Positions 29,437 to 43,815 are shown, counted from the first letter of the stretch. The stretch: DNA of 64,000 nt from Asticcacaulis sp. (GCA_024707255.1 JANQAC010000001.1:1550001-1614000); one strand, 5' to 3'. Translations and numbers: made by a program. The notes: generated by a model not told the origin, from the sequence alone.

Positions 29437-29465
29437 AAGCCGGCGTTGCGAAACGTCGGCTTTTT
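29437..29465 (+). terminator. terminator after cenR
   Basis: An AAGCCGGCGTT-GCGA-AACGTCGGCTT stem is followed by TTTTT, about 36 bases after the cenR stop codon. Confidence 0.8.
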
Positions 29466-29530
29466 CGCGTGTGTGATCCAGCTTCGTCCGCCAGCGTATC
29501 CTCTGTTAGTGGCCAACAAAGGATTTGCGC

Positions 29531-30061
29531 ATGTTTCTGAAACTCGTCATTGCCAGCGCCATCAGCGCTCTGCTGCTGTCCGCCTGTGCCTCCCTGCCTT
29601 CCGATGCCCAGGCGCCCAAAACCGCGACCATCCCCTTAAGCCACTACAGCGGCACCTGGCTGGAGATCGCCCGCCGGCCCATGTGGCTGACCAATGGCTG
29701 CGTGGCGGGCTACACGACCTACAGCCCCGGCGCCAAACCGAACGAGATCGCGGTGGAAGATGGCTGCCACAAGGATACGCCGACCGGCAAACTGAAGACG
29801 ATCAGGGCGCGCGGCGTGCTGACAGATGCCGGCGGCGCCAATGCCAAACTGGAAGCCCACTATCCCCTCTTCATCACGTGGAATTACTGGGTTTTGTATG
29901 AATCGCCGGACCATAGCTGGTTTATCAGCGCTGACCCGAAGATGAAGAACCTGTGGATCTACAGCCGCACCGTGCCGACAGTCGAAGCCCGCGCCGTCAT
30001 GGTCGCCAAGGCCGGGGAACTAGGTTATGACGTTACTAAGCTGGAGTTTCCGGCCTTTTAG
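29531..30061 (+). CDS. outer-membrane lipocalin (Blc-like lipoprotein)
   Basis: A 176-residue lipoprotein with signal MFLKLVIASAISALLLSACAS (lipobox LSAC). The lipocalin fold is marked by YSGTWLEIARRP (the G-x-W motif), NGCVAGYTTYS, NYWVLYESPDHSWFIS and the C-terminal WIYSRTVP. Bacterial Blc-type lipocalins bind lysophospholipids or fatty acids in the envelope. The ATG at 29531 gives the signal peptide. It converges with and overlaps the next gene by 4 bases. Confidence 0.9.
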   Translation: MFLKLVIASAISALLLSACASLPSDAQAPKTATIPLSHYSGTWLEIARRPMWLTNGCVAGYTTYSPGAKPNEIAVEDGCHKDTPTGKLKTIRARGVLTDAGGANAKLEAHYPLFITWNYWVLYESPDHSWFISADPKMKNLWIYSRTVPTVEARAVMVAKAGELGYDVTKLEFPAF

Positions 30062-30480
30062 GCCGTCTCTTCCGCATCGACATACCAGACGAACCAGATG
30101 GCGTCTTCGAGCGTGCCGCCGGACTCGACAAAGCGCGCCACCGGCTCCGGAAACGCCTCTTTGATCTCCCTGACGAAATTAAATTCCGCCTTGAGCAATT
30201 GCAGGTCTTGCATGGCGACATTGGCGGCCATTTCGACCTGGGCGTCCCAGGGCAGGATCGGCGGAATCAACTGGCAGGCATCGACCTGTACCCAGTCACA
30301 TTCGCCGATGGCATCCGGTGTGCGGATTTGCAGTTGGCCGCCGATATTGCGCAGGCCCATGGCACGCGCCGCTTCGATCACTTCCGGCAGGTCGGCAATG
30401 CGCCAGGCATATTCGTTATGGCGGAAGTCGGCCTTGGCGAGGATGGCTTCAGGCAGGCGGCTTTCAACTAAATCGGACAT
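30058..30480 (-). CDS. conserved hypothetical protein
   Basis: A 140-residue acidic protein (MSDLVESRLPEAILAKADFRHNEYAWRI...). It has no signal peptide or membrane segment, and several Trp and acidic residues at the C-terminus (DAIWFVWYVDAEETA). I do not recognise the family. It begins 1 base after the xthA stop codon and is almost certainly cotranscribed with it, which hints at a housekeeping rather than mobile origin. Confidence 0.72.
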   Translation of the reverse strand: MSDLVESRLPEAILAKADFRHNEYAWRIADLPEVIEAARAMGLRNIGGQLQIRTPDAIGECDWVQVDACQLIPPILPWDAQVEMAANVAMQDLQLLKAEFNFVREIKEAFPEPVARFVESGGTLEDAIWFVWYVDAEETA

Positions 30481-30481
30481 C

Positions 30482-31282
30482 TCATAGCTCGAAAATGGTC
30501 TGGATCGGGGCGTGATCGGAGGGCCGCTCCCATTCGCGCACGGTGTCGTGGATTTTGGCGGTGATATCGCCCCCGACCTTCGCCATCAGTCCCGGATTGA
30601 GCAGGATGTGATCGAGGCGCAGGCCGCGATTGCTCTTGCGGAAGTCCGCCGCACGATAGCTCCACCAGGTAAATATTTTCTGCGGATCGGGATAGGCGAC
30701 ACGGAAGGGGTCGTGAAACGCACCCGCCCGCATCAGATTGCCAAAAGTCTCGATCTCGACCGGCGTATGGCTGACCACGCGCAGCATCTGGCGGTGGCTC
30801 CAGACATCGAATTCGCCCGGTGCGATATTGAGATCGCCACAGATCAGCAGGGGCTTATCCGTGCCACGCCGCTCCAGATCCTCGATCAGGCGTTCATAGA
30901 AGGTCAGCTTGTGATCGAACTTGTCATTGCCCTCGCGGTCGGGGAAATCACCACCGGCCGGAATATAAAAATTCCAGATATCGGTGCCGTCTATGCGGAT
31001 ACCCTGGGCGCGGGCCTCGCCACGGCGGCAGAAGGCCGGCGCCGGCAGGGCCTCGAACGGGATTTTCGACACCAGCGCCACACCATGCCAGCCCTTTTGC
31101 CCGGCGATGTGAATATGGCTGTAACCCAGCGCCTCGAAAGCCTCGCGCGGGAACTCGTGTTCCTGACACTTGATTTCCTGCATACACAGGATGTCGACAT
31201 CGGTATCTCTCAGGAACTGTTCGATCTGGGGCAGGCGCAGGCGAACGGAATTGACGTTCCACGAGACAAGACTAAGGCGCAT
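30482..31282 (-). CDS. xthA: exodeoxyribonuclease III
   Basis: A 266-residue AP endonuclease/3'-5' exonuclease of base-excision repair. All catalytic blocks are present: LVSWNVNSVRLR, MQEIKCQE, PAGGDFPDREGNDKFDHKL, ICGDLNIAP, TWWSYRAADFRKSNRGLRLDHIL and the final RPSDHAPI. Start ATG MRLSLVSWN. It is upstream of the hypothetical gene and downstream of lolA on the same strand, beyond a terminator. Confidence 0.97.
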   Translation of the reverse strand: MRLSLVSWNVNSVRLRLPQIEQFLRDTDVDILCMQEIKCQEHEFPREAFEALGYSHIHIAGQKGWHGVALVSKIPFEALPAPAFCRRGEARAQGIRIDGTDIWNFYIPAGGDFPDREGNDKFDHKLTFYERLIEDLERRGTDKPLLICGDLNIAPGEFDVWSHRQMLRVVSHTPVEIETFGNLMRAGAFHDPFRVAYPDPQKIFTWWSYRAADFRKSNRGLRLDHILLNPGLMAKVGGDITAKIHDTVREWERPSDHAPIQTIFEL

Positions 31283-31598
31283 AAACGGACAAACTCTCTA
31301 CTGTTTCCAATGTCGTCAGGCATTGGCAAGGCCAGGGACCGACCGAGGTCTGCCCTCAAACAGCGAAGCGGTAGGGCTTCGCACGGGCGAGGAGCCCCGC
31401 GGTGCCTGAGCGGAAAAAACACAAAAAAACCGATCCGCGCTGACGGATCGGTTTAAAGATTTGGCACATAACACGAAGAGAAAAAAGGGAAAACGCACAC
31501 CTGGAAGTCCAGGTCGGGAGATAATCCGCCGTTCCATCTCCATGTGTTCAAAATAACACTCTCGCCAAAAATTCACAAGGGAAAAAGTGAAAAAGGCG
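31283..31598. other. intergenic region between lolA and xthA
   Basis: 316 bases without a supported gene. It holds the lolA terminator (31422-31455) and must contain the xthA promoter nearer 31283. The part 31455-31598 is AT-rich and shows no recognised element. Confidence 0.6.
31422..31455 (-). terminator. terminator of lolA
   Basis: An AAACCGATCCG...CGGATCGGTTT stem. Read on the - strand it is followed by a run of seven T, which fits termination of the lolA transcript about 145 bases after its stop codon. Confidence 0.75.
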
Positions 31599-32276
31599 TT
31601 ATTTTTTCTTCTGCGGCTTATTTAACACAAATAAATCAGCCTTTTGCGCCGAATCGCGGGTGAAACTGGTCAGTTTCAGGTTCGTGGCGCGGTTTTGCGC
31701 ATCGGTAATCGTCCATTCGCGCAGGGCCAGTGCGCCGTTCGGCGCCTGGTCGAAGCCCAGCACCACCGAGCCTTCCACCGATTTGCGGCGGTCGCGCGCC
31801 TTCAGCGTAAAGCCTTGCGCATTAGAACTGACGGCGGTCACGATCACGCCCTGATCGAAGCGGATTTGACGGGCGAGGAACAGCGACAGCGGCGTTTCGG
31901 ACAGCGGATACTGATCGAAGGATTGCAGACGCGGATCCCACATGCTGACCGTCTTGCCGTTGGAAACGATCAGCAGCGAAGTGGGGGCGTCATATTCAAA
32001 GCGCATCTTGCCAGGGCGGGCCAGATACCAGTTACCCGTGCTTTTGCGTCCGCGATAATCGGTCTGCTCAAAGCGGCCGTGAGCCGTGCCCAAGGCTTGC
32101 AGATAATCCGTCGCCTTCTGGATTCGCGCCTTGTCAGCGGCATTGAAACTGGGCGGCGAAATCAGGCCGCTGAACTGGTTCTTGCTGCCTTGGGCCAAGG
32201 CCGGTGTAATGGCGGGTGTGGTGACGAGCGCGGCGGCAAGGCCCAGCAAGAGAGTACGTTTGGTAAAATCGGTCAT
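31599..32276 (-). CDS. lolA: outer-membrane lipoprotein carrier LolA
   Basis: A 225-residue periplasmic chaperone that ferries lipoproteins from LolCDE to the outer membrane. The signal peptide TKRTLLLGLAAALVTTPAITPALAQ is followed by the LolA fold: HGRFEQTDYRGRKSTGNWYLARPGKMRFEYDAPTSLLIVSNGKTV, with Arg and Trp residues typical of the hydrophobic cavity. It lies between xthA and ftsK, as in related genomes, but a GH2 gene and a hypothetical gene separate it from ftsK here. Confidence 0.92.
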   Translation of the reverse strand: MTDFTKRTLLLGLAAALVTTPAITPALAQGSKNQFSGLISPPSFNAADKARIQKATDYLQALGTAHGRFEQTDYRGRKSTGNWYLARPGKMRFEYDAPTSLLIVSNGKTVSMWDPRLQSFDQYPLSETPLSLFLARQIRFDQGVIVTAVSSNAQGFTLKARDRRKSVEGSVVLGFDQAPNGALALREWTITDAQNRATNLKLTSFTRDSAQKADLFVLNKPQKKK

Positions 32277-32470
32277 GGTCTACCCATAAAGGCAAAATTC
32301 GTAAAAATCCAATGCCTTCAGGAAACATCTCAAGGCGTCATTTTTACGACCTTAAACAGGATGCGCTGAACCCGGCGTGAATGCGGTCGTTAGGCAAAAT
32401 CGTATACTTTATGCTTGTGCAGAGGCAAAAACCGGCTTTAATGGCAATGGTTTTCTGAAGGATTGAAGTC

Positions 32471-34930
32471 ATGGTCGAAGTGCATCGTCGTCATCTGCTG
32501 CAAGGCGCGGCCATTTTGGGTGTTGGACTGGGTACTGAAGTGACGGCGCAACCGACCTTGGCCGGCATTCTCCCTGCACCTGCCGACCTGACGCCCCGTC
32601 AGCGTATCCGCTTTGATGACGGCTGGCGTTTCGCCTTCGGCCATGCTTCGGATGTGACGCGCGATTTCAATTTTGGCGCCTATCAGTATACCCATGCCAA
32701 ACAGGGCCTTTCCGGCGTCACGGCCGCCGAGCCGGATTATGACGACAGCACCTGGCGTCAGGTCAGCCTGCCGCACGACTGGGCGGTGGAACGGCCATTC
32801 GTGAATAACGACACCTATACACTGCCGGCACCCGATAAGCGCCGGGAATATGAAGAGGATGAAGCGGCGGCGCATGGCTACAAGCCCGTCGGGCGCAAGT
32901 TTCCCGAAACCAGTATCGGCTGGTATCGCAAGGTGCTCAAGCTGGAAAAGGGCGATGAGCAAAAGCGCCTGACCCTGGAATTCGACGGCGTGTTCCGCGA
33001 TTCCCTCGTTATCCTCAATGGCTATATCCTGAACCGCCACGAGAGCGGCTACACGCCCTTCGAGGTCGATATCAGCAACTTCATCAATACCGACGACAAG
33101 CCGAATATCCTGCTCGTGCGGGTCGATGCCTCCTATGGCGAGGGCTGGTTCTATGAAGGCGCCGGCATCTATCGCCACGTCTGGCTGGTCAAGACGGCGC
33201 GGACCTACGTGCCGCAGTGGGGCACCTATATCAAATCGGATATTTCCGGCGCGGTCGATATTGAAACGCGGATTGTCAATGGCACCGATACGGCGAAAAC
33301 GGTGACGCTTGTTTCCACAATCAGCGATGCCGACGGCAAGGCGGTGGCGCGGCTGGGAACACCGGTCGAACTGGCGGCGCAGGCCGAGACAACAACGAAC
33401 CAGACCGCCCAACTGGCCGCGCCGCGGTTATGGGGACTGAAAGACCCGCATCTGTACAGCGTGCGCACCGAGATTATGGAAAACGGCGCGGTGGTGGATC
33501 TATTCGCCAGCACCTTCGGTATCCGTGAGGTGGTGTTCAGGGTCGACGGCTTCTTCCTCAATGGCGAAGCGATGAAGATCAAGGGCACCAATAATCACCA
33601 GGATCACGCCGGCGTCGGTTCGGCCATTCCCGACGGCCTGCATGTCTGGCGTCTGCAACAGCTGAAGGCCATGGGCTCGAATGCCTATCGCTCGTCGCAC
33701 AATCCGGCAACGCCTGAGGTGCTTGATGCCTGCGACCGGCTGGGGATCATGGTCATCGATGAAAACCGGCTGATGACTTCGGCGCCGGAAGGCATGGATG
33801 AGCTGGAAACCCTGATCCGGCGCGGGCGCAATCACCCCTCCATCATCCTGTGGTCGATCGGTAATGAGGAGCCACAGCAGGGCACGGAACGCGGGGCAAA
33901 GATCGCCCACGACATGCGCCGCCTGGCCAAGCGGCTGGACCCGACGCGTCCCATCACGGCGGCGATGAATAACGGTCAGGGCTTCGGCATCACCGAGTCA
34001 CTCGATGTGCTGGGCGTGAATTATTACGTCACCCGCCTGGGGCCGGTGCGGGAAAAATACCCGAACCTGCCTGTGGTCGGCACGGAAACAGCTTCAACGC
34101 TTTGTACGCGCGGCGAATATGAGCGCTCAGACACCAAGCTCTATGTCCCGGCCTATGATGTCACCGCACCGAAATGGGGCCACACGGCGGAAAACTGGTG
34201 GCCGCTCTATAATAAGACGCCGAACCTGCTCGGCGGCTTTGTGTGGACCGGCTTTGATTATCGCGGGGAGCCGACGCCTTTCAACTGGTGGCCATCGGTC
34301 ACCTCGCATTTCGGCATCATGGACCTGTGCGGCTTCCCGAAGGACAATTTCTGGTACTATCAGGCGTGGTGGTCCGATAAGCCGGTACTGCACCTCTTCC
34401 CGCACTGGAACTGGGAGCCGGGAAAGGATGTTTCTGTCTGGGTCCATTCCAATTGCGAGATGGTCGAACTGTTCGTCAACGGCAAGTCAGTCGGCCGCAA
34501 GGATGTGGTCAAGGACTATCACCTCGAATGGACCGTGCCCTTTACGCCGGGAAAGATCACGGCCTACGGCTATCGCGGCGGCAAGGTCGCCATGAAGGCC
34601 GAACGCGTAACGGCAGGGGCAGCAGCGAAGGTTGTTCTGACCTTTGACCGGATCGAAGACATTGTTGTGCTGAAGGCGGAGGTGTTCGACAAGGCGGGCG
34701 TCACCGTGCCGAAAGCAGATAACCTGGTCTTTTTCGATGTCGAAGGGCCTGCGGAAGTGATCGGCGTTGGCAATGGCAACCCGACCAGCCACGAACCGGA
34801 CAAGGCGCTATACCGCAAGGCATTCAATGGCTTGGCTCAGGCGATTGTGCAGGTGAAGGGCAATGAGCCAGTGACGATCAAGGCGCGATCGGAGGGGTTG
34901 GTTTCAGGGCGGGTAAGCCTGAAGGCTTGA
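32471..34930 (+). CDS. glycoside hydrolase family 2 (beta-galactosidase-like), exported
   Basis: An 819-residue enzyme with the GH2 order: sugar-binding jelly roll (WRQVSLPHDWAVERPF), immunoglobulin-like domain, TIM barrel and C-terminal beta domains. The acid/base is Glu466 in WSIGNEEP and the nucleophile Glu539 in VVGTETAS; GTNNHQDHAGVG and RSSHNPATPEVLDACD are further family blocks. The N-terminus HRRHLLQGAAILGVGLG looks like a Tat signal, so the enzyme should act in the periplasm on beta-galactosides or related plant oligosaccharides. It is divergent from lolA and interrupts the lolA-ftsK neighbourhood. Confidence 0.93.
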   Translation: MVEVHRRHLLQGAAILGVGLGTEVTAQPTLAGILPAPADLTPRQRIRFDDGWRFAFGHASDVTRDFNFGAYQYTHAKQGLSGVTAAEPDYDDSTWRQVSLPHDWAVERPFVNNDTYTLPAPDKRREYEEDEAAAHGYKPVGRKFPETSIGWYRKVLKLEKGDEQKRLTLEFDGVFRDSLVILNGYILNRHESGYTPFEVDISNFINTDDKPNILLVRVDASYGEGWFYEGAGIYRHVWLVKTARTYVPQWGTYIKSDISGAVDIETRIVNGTDTAKTVTLVSTISDADGKAVARLGTPVELAAQAETTTNQTAQLAAPRLWGLKDPHLYSVRTEIMENGAVVDLFASTFGIREVVFRVDGFFLNGEAMKIKGTNNHQDHAGVGSAIPDGLHVWRLQQLKAMGSNAYRSSHNPATPEVLDACDRLGIMVIDENRLMTSAPEGMDELETLIRRGRNHPSIILWSIGNEEPQQGTERGAKIAHDMRRLAKRLDPTRPITAAMNNGQGFGITESLDVLGVNYYVTRLGPVREKYPNLPVVGTETASTLCTRGEYERSDTKLYVPAYDVTAPKWGHTAENWWPLYNKTPNLLGGFVWTGFDYRGEPTPFNWWPSVTSHFGIMDLCGFPKDNFWYYQAWWSDKPVLHLFPHWNWEPGKDVSVWVHSNCEMVELFVNGKSVGRKDVVKDYHLEWTVPFTPGKITAYGYRGGKVAMKAERVTAGAAAKVVLTFDRIEDIVVLKAEVFDKAGVTVPKADNLVFFDVEGPAEVIGVGNGNPTSHEPDKALYRKAFNGLAQAIVQVKGNEPVTIKARSEGLVSGRVSLKA

Positions 34931-34961
34931 GGCAAGCCTTCAAACCGTAGGTGCGCAGCCT

Positions 34962-35429
34962 CTATTTTGGGCTAACGCCGGCTTCCTTGTATAGTGCGTT
35001 CAATTTATCCGCATCGACATTGGCGGTTAAGCCGGCCATTCCCGCAGCCACTTCCGGGTCCGAAAAGATGCCTTTTGCCGCGATCTGACCGAGCAGACTA
35101 AAGCTCGTCTGTATCGATACGTCGCCCTCATACTTGATTGCCGCCACACTTTCGGCTCGGCAATCCGTTGCGAGCAAACGTACCATTAGCGTGGCAGCGC
35201 TTTTGTTAATAGCGGCACGTTCTTCAACACTAATATTAGCCATTGATCGGATATCCGGATGCAGGGCAATGGCCGCAAAAATCCAGCGAACAAGGTCTTT
35301 CTGATCTGAAGGGCTTGCAGATTTGATAAGGCATTTACTGAGATCGTCGGTGTATGGGCCTGCGTAGGCAGGTGAAAAAGCGGTCAGGCTCGCCAATACA
35401 GTTGCAGCGACTAAGAACTTTTTAAACAT
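34962..35429 (-). CDS. small secreted hypothetical protein
   Basis: A 155-residue protein with a cleavable signal peptide (MFKKFLVAATVLASLTAFSPAYA). The mature part is helical with two cysteines (DLSKCLIKSA, LATDCRAES) that could form a disulfide. I do not recognise the family. The codons are less GC-rich than those of its neighbours, which suggests a recent arrival. It lies between the GH2 gene and ftsK. Confidence 0.72.
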   Translation of the reverse strand: MFKKFLVAATVLASLTAFSPAYAGPYTDDLSKCLIKSASPSDQKDLVRWIFAAIALHPDIRSMANISVEERAAINKSAATLMVRLLATDCRAESVAAIKYEGDVSIQTSFSLLGQIAAKGIFSDPEVAAGMAGLTANVDADKLNALYKEAGVSPK

Positions 35430-35536
35430 CTTATCCCCCCATTGAATGGTATGATACCACTACAGCATTGCGTCTCGCGCATCAATCTTTGAAAAGATCA
35501 GATGGGGTAAAGGAGCCGGAAGTTCTTCGCACCCTG

Positions 35537-37999
<2,463 letters not shown>

Positions 38000-38213
38000 G
38001 GATAATGTATCGCGGCTTTAAACGGGAAACTCAGCCTGACCAAATGCCACGGAAAGGGTTAATAGCGGTTTACTATGTCAGGTTTTGCGGCCTTAAAAGT
38101 AAGAAACCCCGTCCTCGCTCGAAGGCTCCACCGGACAAGCCGTTCCAGTACGGCCAGAGCGCGGTTCGGCGCCGTTGAGTTACGGGTGCAGGGTCGTTAC
38201 GATCCTGCAAAAG

Positions 38214-38251
38214 AAAAAAGGCCCTTCGGCAGAACCGAAGGGCCTTTTTCT
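38214..38251 (-). terminator. terminator of the aconitase gene
   Basis: An AAAGGCCCTTCGG-CAGAA-CCGAAGGGCCTTT stem flanked by A and T runs, 20 bases beyond the stop codon of acnA on its transcribed side. Read on the - strand the stem ends in TTTTTTCTTTT. Confidence 0.85.
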
Positions 38252-38270
38252 TTATAAATTGTCGCAGAAA

Positions 38271-40977
<2,707 letters not shown>

Positions 40978-41181
40978 TTACGCAGTGTCCTTTTCAGGTT
41001 AGCCCGCCCAGCCGCCACGATTGGCAACCGTGAATTCAAGAACGCGCGTAAATGAGGGACGCACAGGGTCCGGACATTGCGCTGCAATACCTTGAAGGCG
41101 GGTAATCTGCCTTCTAAACTTCTTATTTGTTTTCGTCTATGCCAGAACCATACTAAGCCTTGGTGCGAAAAGGGTTATTTT

Positions 41182-41817
41182 ATGGGTGTGAGTTTGAAAG
41201 TGGAAGGTCTGAGCCTGAAAAAAGGCTACAACCTTTTGATTCATAATCTGAATTTTGAGATGTGCGGCGGCGAAATCATTAGCCTGACAGGCGAAAATGG
41301 CGTCGGAAAAACGACTCTTTTGCGCACCCTGGCAGGCTTTTTTATACCCCATGTGGGCACGATTTCTGCGTATGAGAATGATGTGCAGGTTGAGCCGGAA
41401 ATCTGGCATGGCAGCATGATCCATTTCCTCGGCCACCAGGAGGCTTTGAGCCCGTCGCGGACGGTGGCGCAGGAGCTGAAATTCCAGGCGGACTTTCTGG
41501 GTGGCGAGGTATCGGGCATCGAACAACTGAACCTTCTGAGTCTTATGGATCTGGAGACGCGTTATCTCTCGGCAGGGCAAAAGCGCCGGTTGTCGTTCGC
41601 GCGCCTGCTGATGGTCAAGCGGCCGCTGTGGCTGCTCGATGAGCCGATGGCGCCGCTCGATGTCGGCCATCGGGCGCTGATCGCCGGGCTTATGCAGAAG
41701 CATCTATCGGAAGGCGGGATAATCATCGCGGCCGTGCATGATCCGCTGCCATTCGAGACGCGCACCCTCAAGCTTGAACGCCCGAAGGCTAAGGAACGCG
41801 AGGCCGCGAGTGTTTGA
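41182..41817 (+). CDS. ccmA: heme exporter ATP-binding protein CcmA
   Basis: A 211-residue ABC ATPase of cytochrome c maturation that drives release of heme from CcmE. Walker A GENGVGKTTLL, signature LSAGQKRRLSFARLL, Walker B LWLLDEP and the H-loop AAVHD are present. The ATG at 41182 (MGVSLKVEG) was preferred over an in-frame start 35 codons upstream because homologues begin here. First gene of the ccm cluster; a family A repeat lies between it and ccmB. Confidence 0.93.
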   Translation: MGVSLKVEGLSLKKGYNLLIHNLNFEMCGGEIISLTGENGVGKTTLLRTLAGFFIPHVGTISAYENDVQVEPEIWHGSMIHFLGHQEALSPSRTVAQELKFQADFLGGEVSGIEQLNLLSLMDLETRYLSAGQKRRLSFARLLMVKRPLWLLDEPMAPLDVGHRALIAGLMQKHLSEGGIIIAAVHDPLPFETRTLKLERPKAKEREAASV

Positions 41818-41830
41818 GAATGGAACCACA

Positions 41831-41999
41831 TTCTTCTCCCCTGCGATAGCGGGGGAGGTGTCGAGCAAGCGTAGCGCGTCGAGACGGAGGGGGCCACTTA
41901 CCACTCTTGATGCCCCCTCCGTCAGCGACACCAGCCCTTCGGGCTTCGCCCGAAAGAACTGGGCGCTGCCACCTCCCCCGCTGCGCAGGGGAGGAGAAG
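41831..41999. repeat. family A nested palindromic repeat, copy A2 (ccmA-ccmB gap)
   Basis: About 169 bases, starting TTCTTCTCCCC and ending GGGGAGGAGAAG, with inner arms GGGGGAGGTG/CACCTCCCCC and GGAGGGGGC/GCCCCCTCC. The last bases of the repeat, GGGGAGGAGAAGG, are the only Shine-Dalgarno-like sequence of ccmB, whose ATG begins at 42001. Confidence 0.85.
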
Positions 42000-42000
42000 G

Positions 42001-42669
42001 ATGATCCGCCCCGCCATCGCTCTTATCCGCCGCGATCTCGGCCTGTCGCTGACCCGCGGCGGCGGTCCCTTGCTGGCCATCGGTTTCTACCTGACCCTGA
42101 TGGCGATGATCCCCTTAAGCCTCGGCCCCGACCAGGCCATCCTGTCGCGTATCGCCGCTGGCCTGACCTGGCTGTGCCTGGCGCTTTCCAGCCTGCTGTC
42201 GCTGGAGCGCCTATTCGAGCGCGATTACGAGGATGGCGTATTCGATGTGCTCCGGCTCGGTCCCCTGCCGCTCGAACTGATCGCCCTGCTGAAATGCCTC
42301 AGCCAATGGCTCGGCACCGGCGTGATTCTGTCAGTGATGACGCCTGTCGTTATGATCATCCTCGGCGCACCGGTATCGTTGACCCTGATGGGGCTGGTTT
42401 CGGCGTTTCTGGGGTCACTCAGCTTTGCCCTGATCGGCGGGATCGGCGCGTCCCTGGCGCTCGGCTCGCGCAAGGGCGGTGTGCTGATGGCATTGCTGGT
42501 TTTGCCGTTTTATGTGCCGCCGGTGATCTTCGGCGCCGGCCTGATGCAGGCCATGCAGACAAGCGCATCACCCTGGCAGGCGCTGGCCTTTCTGGCAGCC
42601 TATGCCCTGTTTGCTTTAGCGCTTGGTCCCATTGCCATGGGTGCCGCCTTAAGAAGCGCGCTCAGCTAA
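42001..42669 (+). CDS. ccmB: heme exporter membrane protein CcmB
   Basis: A 222-residue inner-membrane protein with six hydrophobic segments, the permease partner of CcmA in the CcmABCD heme-handling complex. Family markers include RDLGLSLTRGGG near the start, SLERLFERDYEDGVFDVL and the conserved GAPVSLTLMGL. The start codon follows the family A repeat directly. It ends head-on against a small membrane gene on the other strand. Confidence 0.92.
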   Translation: MIRPAIALIRRDLGLSLTRGGGPLLAIGFYLTLMAMIPLSLGPDQAILSRIAAGLTWLCLALSSLLSLERLFERDYEDGVFDVLRLGPLPLELIALLKCLSQWLGTGVILSVMTPVVMIILGAPVSLTLMGLVSAFLGSLSFALIGGIGASLALGSRKGGVLMALLVLPFYVPPVIFGAGLMQAMQTSASPWQALAFLAAYALFALALGPIAMGAALRSALS

Positions 42670-42972
42670 TCACCAAGGCAGATAGCGCGTGGCCTTGATA
42701 TGATGCTCGCGGTAGGTGGCGCGACGGGCATTAGCGTGGCCGAACCAGTAGCGCGCCGGAATGCTCAAGCCCAGCATCAGCAGGATCGACAACTGGATGA
42801 TCAGGTGAGCCAGGATCGCATTTTCCACCAGCCGGTCAATGGCGATGCAGAAGCCGGTCATGACAATGGCGGCCAGCCACGAGATCCAGCGGCAGTCCTT
42901 GCGCACGTCGAAATAATAGACGGCGAAGGTCAGGCCGAAGATCAGGGCGAGAAGAAAATACCCGAACTGCAT
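42670..42972 (-). CDS. small membrane protein of unknown function
   Basis: A 100-residue protein with three hydrophobic segments (FGYFLLALIFGLTFAVYYF, WLAAIVMTGFCIAI, LAHLIIQLSILLMLGLSI) and a basic C-terminal tail. The start MQFGYFLL has GGGAG 8 bases upstream; an ATG 12 codons earlier is less well supported. It lies inside the ccm cluster on the opposite strand, and no link to heme handling can be inferred. Confidence 0.7.
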   Translation of the reverse strand: MQFGYFLLALIFGLTFAVYYFDVRKDCRWISWLAAIVMTGFCIAIDRLVENAILAHLIIQLSILLMLGLSIPARYWFGHANARRATYREHHIKATRYLPW

Positions 42973-43091
42973 GTCATACGCTCCCAGCGATTCAGACGAG
43001 TTTAGCAAACAACTGCAATCAGAAGGTTAACGCGAAAAAGCCACATTTGCCGCCTCTTGCCGAAGATCGCCAAACCCCGTATGTCCGGTGC

Positions 43092-43811
43092 ATGATCAAT
43101 TTTCTCGCCAATCCGGAACGCTTCACGCGCGTCACGCGGCCCCTGCGGCCGTGGCTGGCGGGCCTGACGGCGGCGCTGTTCGTCTGGGGGCTTTATCTCT
43201 GTTTCGCCTCGCCGGAGGATTACCAGCAGGGCGATACGGTGCGGATCATGTATGTCCATGTGCCGGCGGCCTGGATGGGCCTGACCGTCTATGCCGCCAT
43301 GGGGATCGCCAGCTTCTTCGGCCTGATCTTCCGCCATGCGCTGGCCGACGCGGCCGCCAAGGCGATGGCGCCGATCGGGGCGGTCTTTACCGGCCTGGCC
43401 CTTTTGACCGGCGCCCTGTGGGGGATGCCGATGTGGGGCACGCCGTGGCAATGGGATGGCCGCATGACCTCCGAACTGATCCTGTTCCTGTTTTACATCG
43501 GCTATATCGCCCTCCATGCCTCGACCGAGGACGAGGTGCGCGCCGCCAGATCGACCGCCATTCTGGCCCTGGTCGGGCTGGTCAATCTGCCGATCGTGCA
43601 TTTTTCCGTGCAGTGGTGGAACAGCCTGCACCAGGGAGATTCCATTTTCGTCAAGGGCGGCCCGACCGTGGCGCCGGACATGCTGTGGCCTCTGTTTGTC
43701 ATGGTGGCCGCCTATCATGCCCTGTTCGCCTGGCTGTTCCTGGTGCGGATCGACAGCGAAATCCTGGCCCGAAAGTATCGGGCTTTGCGCGCCCGTTTGA
43801 GCTTCAATTAG
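43092..43811 (+). CDS. ccmC: heme transporter/handling protein CcmC
   Basis: A 239-residue inner-membrane protein that loads heme onto CcmE. The tryptophan-rich WWD-type motif WGMPMWGTPWQWDGRMTSELILFL is intact, with flanking heme-ligand histidines (VHVPAAWMG, PIVHFSVQWW) and six membrane segments. The start MINFLANPERF was chosen over one 15 codons upstream as the homologous N-terminus. Confidence 0.94.
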   Translation: MINFLANPERFTRVTRPLRPWLAGLTAALFVWGLYLCFASPEDYQQGDTVRIMYVHVPAAWMGLTVYAAMGIASFFGLIFRHALADAAAKAMAPIGAVFTGLALLTGALWGMPMWGTPWQWDGRMTSELILFLFYIGYIALHASTEDEVRAARSTAILALVGLVNLPIVHFSVQWWNSLHQGDSIFVKGGPTVAPDMLWPLFVMVAAYHALFAWLFLVRIDSEILARKYRALRARLSFN

Positions 43812-43815
43812 AGAG

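Noticed and set aside
38000-38210. tRNA gene near ftsK
   Set aside because: Short hairpins are present but no T-loop GTTCGAATC-type sequence or anticodon arm could be fitted.
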